From Bremerella sp. P1 (GTDB taxonomy: Bacteria; Planctomycetota; Planctomycetia; Pirellulales; Pirellulaceae): 64,000 bases of DNA. This document shows, piece by piece, positions 17,733 through 25,862 of this stretch (the stretch's first letter is position 1; the number at the start of each line of letters is the position of its first letter). The position numbers and the translations under genes are program-made. The stretch is from positions 5,543,814 through 5,607,813 of the forward strand of contig NZ_CP118164.1 in the NCBI RefSeq assembly GCF_028748185.1, given 5' to 3'. The notes beneath the pieces were generated by a model that saw only the letters and a program-made list of their open reading frames with translations, had not been told where the DNA came from and searched no databases.

Positions 17733-20700
17733 TTACTGGACCACCATCAGCTTACGTTCGTCCTTGTTTTGATCGTCGTTGAGCCAGAGAAACCACTTCT
17801 CAGGCCCATAAAAGAGGGGGCCGGCAGCTGGACGTTCCTCGCCCGAGATCTCCAGCGTCTGCAGTGGGCTGACTTCACCTGAGCCAGGATCGAGGCGAAC
17901 CACTTGGATCATCGGTTTTTGATCCTTTTCCGTTGGCCGCACGTGCGTAAGGCCAATCAGGCCGCTTTGGGTGCGGTGCCACGAGATCAGATTCTCGGGT
18001 TTGGCAACGGTGGAAGTGACTTTTCCGGAGTCTGCAGCCACCAGTAGCCATTGGTCAGGCTGTTCGACCAGCAGGGTCTCGTCGGCCAATAACTCGATGG
18101 ATTGCACGTCGGTGCCTGGCATCGTCCAGCGCAGCGTGCCCGTGGCAACGTCGAAGCACTCCAGGCGAAGCGTACCGGCATGGAACGAGATCGCCTGATT
18201 ACCGAGGATTTCGATGTCGCTCATCTGCTGGCCTGCCCAGCGAGAATCGGCTCGTTGTGGAAACGTCAGTTGCTTACGGACCCACTGGAGGTGTCCAGAG
18301 ATATCGCACGACGCCAGCACACCACCTAGATCAATCAACAGCTGTTCGCGATGGGCAACCACGTGGCCAATTCCACGGTCGAACCACGTATCACGAATGC
18401 GAAACAAGGGATGACTGTCGAGTATCTCACCGGTGGATAGATCGACCCGCGAGAGTCGCACTGCATACGTAGACTGCGAAACCTCGCGCAATGTCACAAT
18501 CAGAACGCGGCCTTGAACGGAAACCGGATCGGTGGCCAGGACCATTTGGTCGTCGAGGTTGGTCGCCCAGCGCTGGTCGCCCGTTTCGCGATCGAATCCA
18601 TACAGGGCAAACCCTTTTTCGTGCAGCATCCGCGTGACGACCATGTCGCCAACCAGCAGTGGGACGCAGTTTGCGTAAGGATAGGCGTGTGCCTTGCCGC
18701 GGTCTTTATCCTTTTCGGATCGCTTCCACAATTCTTTCTGATTCTTCAGATCGAGCTTCCATAGTTCGAATCGATTGCAGAGATAGGCGTGATCGCCGGA
18801 CGTCGTCATGCCCAGGGCCTTGCCGTGCCAATCAACACGTGAGTCTCGGACTGCGGTAGGGATTCGGTCTTGTTCGCGACCCCACGAACCCTTCAGGACG
18901 AAGTTGGTCGACTGAATCGAGGCTTTCTCTGGCCAGGCTGCATTGGCCGACGGATGGGTATCCGCCCCGGCGACTTCCTGCTGGGCAGCCTGGGTGCTGC
19001 GGATCACGGCAGTTTCGTTGACTAAGGAATTTGCCGAGAGCGTGGTCGATCCGATCGATATCGATCCGTTCGGTTCGGGCTGGTCGCCTGACGGCAGATG
19101 CCCGAGCATCAGCAGCCGAGCATCAATCTTGGACTTAAGCTCACCATCGGCCGAACGGGCAGCTTTGATGTAGTGCTGCAAGGAGGTAGCAAAGTCGCCG
19201 GCCGATGTTGCTTGATCGCCCAGCCACAGATGCGCTTCGGCAGCGGCCTGGGTATCGAAGAACTGGAGCGTTACCAATTCGACAATCTTGCGATCGCCAC
19301 GCTGAATCGCTGAATTCACACGCAACTGGGCCAGGTCTGCGTGTTCCTTTTCCATCTGAAGCTTGAGGGCTTCGTGATTTTGAACGGCCATTTGAATGGC
19401 CGCGGTCACCGAGAAAAGGTGATCGGGGTCACGGCCAGAAGGGGCCAGCCCTTCCGCCGCCGACTCAGGGATCTGAGTGATCAAACGACACGCGTCGGCG
19501 ATCGCATCACTTTCGAGCGCGGCATTCAGTTCGGCACTGATGTTGTACGCTTCCTTGCTGAGGTCCTCGACGAGCAACGTGGTTGATCGCCCTTCGGTCA
19601 GATAGTCGGTGTCTTGGTTGGCGCGATTGGAATGTCGTACGGCAATGCCGCCTGCCCAGTTGATGATGGGGAATTCGCTGCGCATTTTGCGAGAATCATA
19701 CACATAATAACGGCGCATCGTCTCGCAGGCGTCGAGGATGTCGTTCCAGCGTTCCTGTTGGATTGCCATCAGGATTTCGGCGTTGAATCGCTCTTGCGAA
19801 AAGTATCCCATGGGATCGCGATTCATCGTCGGCAGGTTGAGTAGCTCGCGACGAAAGGCGGCATAGTCTTGCCGATCAGGCGTGGGAAGCTGCTCTTCAA
19901 ACAGCTTGCCGAGTCGCTCTTCAGACCAACTGATGAAACGCTTCTCGTGATAGTCGAGCGGCCAGGTCCTGGTCAACGCGAGCATGTCCTTGATGACCTG
20001 CCGCTTCTCGGCATTGCCTGGGGCAGCCTGGATGGCTTCTTCGCAGAGAGTTGTCATGTGATCGTACGAAGAACTGGTGCAACTATAGCGACGCAGTCGC
20101 GTTGCCAGATCGGCTGGCAGCTTCGAGCCGTCCGGCAGGGTGAAAGGCTCGCTGGCGTAAGGAGATTCCCCCAGTTCTTTCCAACTGACCTGGTCGACCT
20201 TCTCCCAATGCTCTTTCGGGAATAATCGTGTGAGGCCCGGCAGCTCGCGTACCACCATCTTCTGGATCGTGAGGCGATGGTTCCCTTCGACCTTGGCCGC
20301 AGAAATACCAACGTGGTTGTAGGTTCCCTTGGTGTCGTTGTATTCGCCGGCAAGCAGCGCCCAGTGTTTGCCATCGAGACTGATCCAGCCGCGAATCTGA
20401 CCACCCCCGGCCAATAGGCGAACCCAAACATGATCACTTACCTGAGCTGCCGGGTGTTCCAGCGGTTGGCGGTCGACCTCGTGTCCCGAATCCCAGATGT
20501 ACGAGAACCGCGCGTACTGTTCGTCCGTTCTTCGGTTTTTGTTAAATACCAGGCCATCCTGGGGCGCAGGTACTTCCGCCGGTTGTCCCTCGGCGGGTTT
20601 CTTGCCTGGCTGCGTCAAGAACACGCCGTGCGATCGATCGACGCCGGTTAGTTCCAGCTCAACCAGGCGGATGCCGTAACCGGGGATGGGAACACAGGTC

Positions 20701-21986
20701 CAGCTGTGGGTCTCCGGGTTCTCGCTCACCAGGGAAAGCGTCCCGTCGGCGTTCTTTTCCAGTGAGGCTTGCTCGGCCAGCTTCGACTGCCACGGAAGAT
20801 CCGCCGTACGATCAATTGCGACTTGCTGTGGGTAGTCTGGCTGTGCCTCTGGTAGAGACTGAAGTGGCCAGAGGTTCATGCGGCGAATGATCGATTCGCC
20901 TTCAACGTAGATTCGATCGGGCACCGATGGCAACGGCGTGCGAATGACTTCCACATCGCCCCGGTAGAAGACCAGTTCACTCGTCGTGTCGTCAAAGAAG
21001 AACGATACCGGCCGATAGTGGCGGGCCGGGCCGCGATGCTCGCGATAGCCATCGTTGGCTTGCAGAAGCAAATTCTTCGGTTGGATACCATCGTCGCCGG
21101 CGGTCATGGCATAGGCATACCAGGGAGAGTAGTCATGCTGATGTCGGACGATAGTAACGCCTTGGTTACCGCAGTAGAAATGAAACCGCACGCGGTGGAT
21201 GTCGGACATTTCAAACCGCAGCGCCGCTTGCGTTGGTAGCTTCCCTTTCAGGCGAAACCAGCCCTTCATCCGCGTTTGGGGACGATCACCGTCGCGAAAC
21301 TCATGGACTTCCGACGGCAGTTTGTCGGAGGCCTTGGTTAGCCATGTGTCGAATTGCGAACGAGTCAGCGAATCGCGTTGACCTGCCTCGGGAAGCGACG
21401 TCAGGTGAGCGAACGTTAAGGGAGCCACATCAATCGGAATAAGGGCCTCTTCTTCGATCGGCGGCTCTGGCTCGCTAACGATTGGCTCGGCCGGCTGGTC
21501 TTCGATTACAACGGGATCGGTCGTTGGGCTTTCTTTGGAATTACCGGGCGTTGGCATCGGTGAGGCATCGGTCGTCTGCTCAGCAGGACGCTGTGAAGTT
21601 CCTGGCGTCGACGGTGCGTCCTGGGGCAAGGTGGAATCGTCGGTTACGGCGATGTCGTCCGGCGTTGCCCCGGCTTGAAGTTGATAGAAGACGCCAGCGC
21701 CGACACCGACGATCAGCACCAGGGCAATCGACAGGCTTACGATCCAACGGGAACCAGCGTTTTGACGCTGCTTACGCTGGATCACCTTTTGCACGAACTG
21801 ATCCGGCGTATCGCCAGAGGCTCCTAACGCGTCGACCAGGTGATGGTCCATCTGAAGACGTTCGGACAGGGCATCACGCAGGGCGGGCGATTCCGGCAAT
21901 CGCGCACGGAGCGTTTGAATCTGGTCCAGGGTGAGGTCATCGATCGGGCTCTCTTGCACGAGCACGATCAGGTCTTGGTCATTCAT
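17733..21986 (-). CDS. Single-pass membrane protein with C-terminal PQQ-like propeller, overlapping an ECF sigma gene
   Basis: A 1,417-residue protein. Residues 1-78 are a short cytoplasmic helical region, a single membrane helix is at about 81-101 (SIALVLIVGVGAGVFY), and a Pro/Thr-rich linker and about 1,300 extracytoplasmic residues follow. The middle contains jelly-roll or LamG-like and helical segments. The last about 330 residues have PQQ/beta-propeller repeats (LWKLDLKNQKELWKRS, GFDRETGDQRWATNL). The ATG at 21986 overlaps the end of the sigma factor gene by 8 nt; an upstream in-frame start at 22040 would increase the overlap. The topology and coupling suggest an anti-sigma-like or signalling partner of that sigma factor, but the zinc-binding anti-sigma motif is absent, so this is inference. 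Confidence 0.8.
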   Translation of the reverse strand: MNDQDLIVLVQESPIDDLTLDQIQTLRARLPESPALRDALSERLQMDHHLVDALGASGDTPDQFVQKVIQRKQRQNAGSRWIVSLSIALVLIVGVGAGVFYQLQAGATPDDIAVTDDSTLPQDAPSTPGTSQRPAEQTTDASPMPTPGNSKESPTTDPVVIEDQPAEPIVSEPEPPIEEEALIPIDVAPLTFAHLTSLPEAGQRDSLTRSQFDTWLTKASDKLPSEVHEFRDGDRPQTRMKGWFRLKGKLPTQAALRFEMSDIHRVRFHFYCGNQGVTIVRHQHDYSPWYAYAMTAGDDGIQPKNLLLQANDGYREHRGPARHYRPVSFFFDDTTSELVFYRGDVEVIRTPLPSVPDRIYVEGESIIRRMNLWPLQSLPEAQPDYPQQVAIDRTADLPWQSKLAEQASLEKNADGTLSLVSENPETHSWTCVPIPGYGIRLVELELTGVDRSHGVFLTQPGKKPAEGQPAEVPAPQDGLVFNKNRRTDEQYARFSYIWDSGHEVDRQPLEHPAAQVSDHVWVRLLAGGGQIRGWISLDGKHWALLAGEYNDTKGTYNHVGISAAKVEGNHRLTIQKMVVRELPGLTRLFPKEHWEKVDQVSWKELGESPYASEPFTLPDGSKLPADLATRLRRYSCTSSSYDHMTTLCEEAIQAAPGNAEKRQVIKDMLALTRTWPLDYHEKRFISWSEERLGKLFEEQLPTPDRQDYAAFRRELLNLPTMNRDPMGYFSQERFNAEILMAIQQERWNDILDACETMRRYYVYDSRKMRSEFPIINWAGGIAVRHSNRANQDTDYLTEGRSTTLLVEDLSKEAYNISAELNAALESDAIADACRLITQIPESAAEGLAPSGRDPDHLFSVTAAIQMAVQNHEALKLQMEKEHADLAQLRVNSAIQRGDRKIVELVTLQFFDTQAAAEAHLWLGDQATSAGDFATSLQHYIKAARSADGELKSKIDARLLMLGHLPSGDQPEPNGSISIGSTTLSANSLVNETAVIRSTQAAQQEVAGADTHPSANAAWPEKASIQSTNFVLKGSWGREQDRIPTAVRDSRVDWHGKALGMTTSGDHAYLCNRFELWKLDLKNQKELWKRSEKDKDRGKAHAYPYANCVPLLVGDMVVTRMLHEKGFALYGFDRETGDQRWATNLDDQMVLATDPVSVQGRVLIVTLREVSQSTYAVRLSRVDLSTGEILDSHPLFRIRDTWFDRGIGHVVAHREQLLIDLGGVLASCDISGHLQWVRKQLTFPQRADSRWAGQQMSDIEILGNQAISFHAGTLRLECFDVATGTLRWTMPGTDVQSIELLADETLLVEQPDQWLLVAADSGKVTSTVAKPENLISWHRTQSGLIGLTHVRPTEKDQKPMIQVVRLDPGSGEVSPLQTLEISGEERPAAGPLFYGPEKWFLWLNDDQNKDERKLMVVQ

Positions 21987-22674
21987 CCGAGGCGATCCGC
22001 GACTTTCGTGTGACGCATTCTTTGAGGGCTTGGCGGGCACGGAAAACGAGAAGCTTTACGGCCCCTTCGCTGCGACGCATCTTCTCCGCGATCTGAGCCA
22101 TTTTCAGGCGGGCGAAGTAGTGCATTTTCAGCGCTTCATGGGCCGAACTACCAAGGGTATCGATGCACGAATGAAGCCAACCGTGCACCGCTTTATAGTC
22201 GGAACTGTCGTCCTCGGTCAGGGCATCGAGTTCCAGGCAGAGTTCGGTCCACTCGACTTCCTTCCGCCGCTTGTTGCGGCGAATGTGCTCGCGTAAGACG
22301 TTTCGGGCAACACCCAATAGCCAGGGCCGAACTGGGACGTCGCCGCGAAAACGGACTTTGCCGGCCAGGCACCGGAGAAAGACTTCCTGGCACAGGTCGT
22401 CGGCATCGGTTGGATCGACCATCCGCGATCGGAGGTAACCAAAGACAAACCCTTGCTGACGTTGGACGAAGGTGCCCAATGCTTCGCGATCGTTGGACTG
22501 CAATGCCTGAATGAGTAGCGCGTCCTCTTCCGCCGCCTGAACGCGGTCGTACTGCACAAAGGCGGATTCGGTTTGGGACGCGACATCTTGTGCGTCAGAA
22601 ACCGTCTTTGTTGCGGAAGGGGGTAACGACATCGCGGAACTCGGTAGGACGTAAGCGGGCGTAGATCGAATCAC
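21979..22674 (-). CDS. ECF-type RNA polymerase sigma factor
   Basis: A sigma-70 family ECF factor of 231 residues (217 if the ATG at 22632 is used instead of the GTG at 22674). Region 2 is recognisable (DADDLCQEVFLRCL), and so is region 4, with the helix-turn-helix segment MAQIAEKMRRSEGAVKLLVFRARQAL. An N-terminal extension of about 45 residues is predicted disordered. No strong Shine-Dalgarno favours either start. The end overlaps the long PQQ-propeller membrane protein, so the two are probably co-translated. It may control the Bat-type block downstream, which is inference. Confidence 0.92.
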   Translation of the reverse strand: MIRSTPAYVLPSSAMSLPPSATKTVSDAQDVASQTESAFVQYDRVQAAEEDALLIQALQSNDREALGTFVQRQQGFVFGYLRSRMVDPTDADDLCQEVFLRCLAGKVRFRGDVPVRPWLLGVARNVLREHIRRNKRRKEVEWTELCLELDALTEDDSSDYKAVHGWLHSCIDTLGSSAHEALKMHYFARLKMAQIAEKMRRSEGAVKLLVFRARQALKECVTRKSRIASDE

Positions 22675-22796
22675 CGATCACTGGAGCGCTTCTCAGATGG
22701 ATAATCCAGTTAAGTGAGATGCGTTCAAGTCAATCATATAAGAACCGGGACAAATCCCGCAAATGATTCGTTGGATTCTTCCGTCAGGAATCAAAG

Positions 22797-22833
22797 AAAG
22801 CGGAGCCATCTAGGCGACGGCTCCGCTTTTTAT
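22797..22833 (-). terminator. Hairpin terminator after the second oxidoreductase gene
   Basis: An 11-bp perfect stem (AAAGCGGAGCC with GGCTCCGCTTT) around an 11-nt loop, with T-rich sequence on either side. It lies just past the stop of the minus-strand oxidoreductase gene and upstream of the sigma factor gene, separating the two transcripts. Confidence 0.8.
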
Positions 22834-22864
22834 TGTTGCAACAATCATTCCGCAAATAGGGAAC

Positions 22865-24217
22865 TTAGATCAGGTCAGCCCAACCTTCGCGGTACTTCGG
22901 CTTGATGATGTCGGCGACTTCCGGAGCGTTCTTAGCTTCCAGGTTCTTGGCATCCCATTCGATGACCTTACCCTTGCCCGATTCGCCCGTGGTCCAGACC
23001 GACAGGTTACCCAGCAGGATGGTTTCCGACAGCGGACCGGCGTAGTTCGGGAAGTTCGACATTGGCTCAGGACCACCCTTGATGCCGTCGACGAATTCCT
23101 TGAAGTGACCCGGCGAACGCGGAATCGATTCAGCCGGACCTTCGTAGTCCTTGTACTTTTCTTCCGGCAGCAAGTGGAACTTGGCACCGTAATCGTTTGG
23201 CGAGTAGATCTTGCCGGCGTCGCCGATCAAGAGGCTACCGCTGCTGGACAGCTTGCCGTTGTTCAGCGGCAGGTCCTTGGTCAGTTCCGGCGATGGCAGC
23301 TTACCACCGTCGTACCAGTACATGGTAACCGGAGCACGACCGTTGAGTTCTGGGAACTCGAACTTGATGACCGACCACTTCGGATAGGTTTGGCCATTGT
23401 GACCGGACGATTCGGCTTCGACCGAGACTGGGTCACGCAGGTTCAATGCCATGAAGGCCATGTTGAACGTATGGCAAGCCATGTCACCGAGAGCACCGGT
23501 ACCAAAGTCCCACCAACCACGCCACTTGAATGGGTGATAGGCGTCAGCGTATTCACGATAAGGAGCTGGGCCGATGAACATTTCCCAATCCAGGTGATCT
23601 GGAATCGGTTGTGCTTCTGGCTTGGCAACACCTTGTGGCCACACAGGACGGTTGGTCCAGACGTGAACTTCCTTCACGTTGCCGATACCACCACCTTGGA
23701 TGATTTCAGCTGCACGACGAACGCCACGTTCAGCCGTACCTTGGTTACCCATCTGAGTAACAACCTTGTTTTCCTTAGCGATTTCGCCCAGGCGACGTGC
23801 TTCCCAGATGCTGTGGGTCAGCGGCTTTTGGGTGAAGCAGTGCTTGCCCATGCTCATGGCCATAGCCGAAGCAGGAGCGTGCGAGTGGTCTGGCGTACTG
23901 ACGGTGACGGCGTCGACCTTGTCGCCCATTTCGGTCAGCATTTCACGGTAGTCGGTGTAGCTCTTGGCGTCGGGGAAGCGGACACCGGCCTGTTCCAGGC
24001 GTTCTTTGTCGATGTCGACGATCGCCACCATGTTGCCGGCGCGGCCAGCATCATTCGAGTCGCTCGAACCTTTACCACCGATACCGATACTGGCAAAGTT
24101 GATCTTCTCGTTAGGGGACTTCGTCTCTTGGGCCTGCACACCAGCAGCCGCCCAGAAGCCAGCACCGGCGGCAGCCGTCAGCTTCATGAAGTTACGACGA
24201 TTCTCGTTAGAACGCAT
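22865..24217 (-). CDS. Tat-exported Gfo/Idh/MocA family oxidoreductase
   Basis: A 450-residue exported oxidoreductase with a Tat-like signal (RRNFMKLTAAAGAGF, residues 8-22) and a Rossmann loop around GIGGKGSSDS. The family EKP motif is present as QKPLTHS, the variant usual in many planctomycete paralogues, with the Lys kept. The ATG at 24217 is chosen because GAGGAG lies about 9 nt upstream; an in-frame start 27 nt earlier would leave that Shine-Dalgarno inside the gene. It stands alone between two terminator/gap regions. It is a paralogue of the protein at 196-1551 but clearly diverged. Substrate unknown. Confidence 0.9.
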   Translation of the reverse strand: MRSNENRRNFMKLTAAAGAGFWAAAGVQAQETKSPNEKINFASIGIGGKGSSDSNDAGRAGNMVAIVDIDKERLEQAGVRFPDAKSYTDYREMLTEMGDKVDAVTVSTPDHSHAPASAMAMSMGKHCFTQKPLTHSIWEARRLGEIAKENKVVTQMGNQGTAERGVRRAAEIIQGGGIGNVKEVHVWTNRPVWPQGVAKPEAQPIPDHLDWEMFIGPAPYREYADAYHPFKWRGWWDFGTGALGDMACHTFNMAFMALNLRDPVSVEAESSGHNGQTYPKWSVIKFEFPELNGRAPVTMYWYDGGKLPSPELTKDLPLNNGKLSSSGSLLIGDAGKIYSPNDYGAKFHLLPEEKYKDYEGPAESIPRSPGHFKEFVDGIKGGPEPMSNFPNYAGPLSETILLGNLSVWTTGESGKGKVIEWDAKNLEAKNAPEVADIIKPKYREGWADLI

Positions 24218-24485
24218 GTACTTATTCTCCTCGTTGATTTGCAAATCAGTTGCTTCTGGCGGGCCTTGTGCTCAAGAAAGAATTACAAAGCGAGAAGGGC
24301 CGAAGAAGCGGTAATTGGCGAAAAAGGAATGGCTGGATGGGAAACTAAGGTGGCAGGATAGGTCGGCAATCTGACCGCGTCCGTACGAACAGAACGGCCC
24401 CTTAGCATGCCGCCTAAGTTGTCAACTTAGCGATTAGATAAGGTTTATGCAATCAAACCCGGCACAAAATTACAAGAATCTGGTC

Positions 24486-25844
24486 CTATTTTCCAATGCA
24501 AAATCGGGAGAAGATCACGTCCAGAATGTCATCGGTATAGACCGCGCCCACAACTTCAGAGAGCTGTCCAATAGCGTAACGGATCTCAGAAGCGATCAAT
24601 TCCTCGGACTGATAACCCGCGATACTCTCCAAACAGGTGGAAAGCGCCCCTAACGTTTCCTCGATCGCTCCCAGGCAGCGGATCGCTGAGCTGGGGACCA
24701 GGGCGTCCTCGGTTAATTCCAACTCCGTAAGTTTAGTCACAATGGCTTGTTGCAAAGTTTCAATGCCGGCTGCCGTCTTGGCGCTGGTTGCATACGAGGC
24801 GAATGCCGGACTGTTGGCGTCCGGCGAGTCGCATTTTGTAGCGACAACCAGGAGCTGGTCTGGCGGAATTCTCTGACTTAATTCACGATCCTGATCCGAC
24901 ATGCCAACACCGGCATCGACGCAGAGGATTCCGACGTCGCAATCTTCGGTGGCAAATCGGGTCTGATCCGCCATAAATTTTCGGATCTCATCACCATCCT
25001 CGAACGATTCGTGTCCGGCCGTATCGACCAATTCGAGTTCGATATTGTCCCAGTTCAGCTTGCGAGTGATGAAGTCGCGCGTCGTTCCTGAGATGGGCGA
25101 AGTAATCGCTTCGTCGGATCCGGCCAGGGCATTGAACAAGCTGCTTTTGCCAGCGTTGGGTAGACCCAGCAGCACTACCTTGGGTATCGACTGGTTGGTT
25201 GTCCGCGAACGAATCTGATCGCGCAGCTGCGCCAGCGAGTTCACGATGCTGGACACACGCTCCCGGAGTTCCTCCATCTCGATGAACTCGATGTCTTCTT
25301 CGACAAAGTCGAGACCTGCTTCCAACAGCGCTAACAGCTCGATCAAGTCATTGCGTGCGTTTTGCAGGGGACCCGACAGCCCGCCTGAGAGTTGTCGCAG
25401 CGCCGATTGAAATCGCTGCTCGCCGTGGGCGTCGATCACTCCAAGTACGGCTTCCGCCTGGGTGAGATCGAGTCGACCAGCCAGGAAGGCTCGCATCGTG
25501 AACTCGCCCGGTTGAGCGAGTCGTGCACCAGCGCGGCGCAAGCCAATCAGCACCAGGTCAGCGACTGCTCGGCTACCGAGCAGATGAATTTCAACCTGCG
25601 GCTGTTTCGTATAGCTGCGCGAGGTGGGCCAGATCCAGAAGTCGGCCGTCAGCGTTCGCTTGCCAGGTAGGCAGATCTCGCGCTGGACGACCTGCGAGCC
25701 GGTGACCGTGACCGCATCCGGCTCGCTTGTGATGCTCATCGCCAAGCGAACGGCATCTTCACCGCTCAGGCGAACGATCGACCTGCCACCGATTCCCGGC
25801 GCGGAAGAAATCGCGACGATCGTTTGTTCCAGGTCCATAGCCAT
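24486..25844 (-). CDS. mnmE: tRNA uridine-5-carboxymethylaminomethyl modification GTPase MnmE
   Basis: A 452-residue GTPase that, with MnmG, modifies the wobble uridine of certain tRNAs. The N-terminal folate-binding domain starts with TIVAISSAPGIGGRSIVRLSG. The helical domain is interrupted by the G domain, with P-loop GLPNAGKSS at about 227-235, the G2/K-loop region SPISGTTRD, DTAGHE as G3 and TKCD as G4. The C-terminus is CIGK, the catalytic Cys motif. GAGGA lies 6 nt before the ATG. It lies 18 nt downstream of yidC, which reflects the widespread yidC-mnmE neighbourhood, although no jag gene is present between them. Confidence 0.97.
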   Translation of the reverse strand: MAMDLEQTIVAISSAPGIGGRSIVRLSGEDAVRLAMSITSEPDAVTVTGSQVVQREICLPGKRTLTADFWIWPTSRSYTKQPQVEIHLLGSRAVADLVLIGLRRAGARLAQPGEFTMRAFLAGRLDLTQAEAVLGVIDAHGEQRFQSALRQLSGGLSGPLQNARNDLIELLALLEAGLDFVEEDIEFIEMEELRERVSSIVNSLAQLRDQIRSRTTNQSIPKVVLLGLPNAGKSSLFNALAGSDEAITSPISGTTRDFITRKLNWDNIELELVDTAGHESFEDGDEIRKFMADQTRFATEDCDVGILCVDAGVGMSDQDRELSQRIPPDQLLVVATKCDSPDANSPAFASYATSAKTAAGIETLQQAIVTKLTELELTEDALVPSSAIRCLGAIEETLGALSTCLESIAGYQSEELIASEIRYAIGQLSEVVGAVYTDDILDVIFSRFCIGK

Positions 25845-25862
25845 GCAGCGTCCTCAAGGTCG

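Noticed and set aside
23105-24361. A 418-codon plus-strand open frame opposite the second oxidoreductase
   Set aside because: The Tat signal and Gfo/Idh motifs fix the minus strand.
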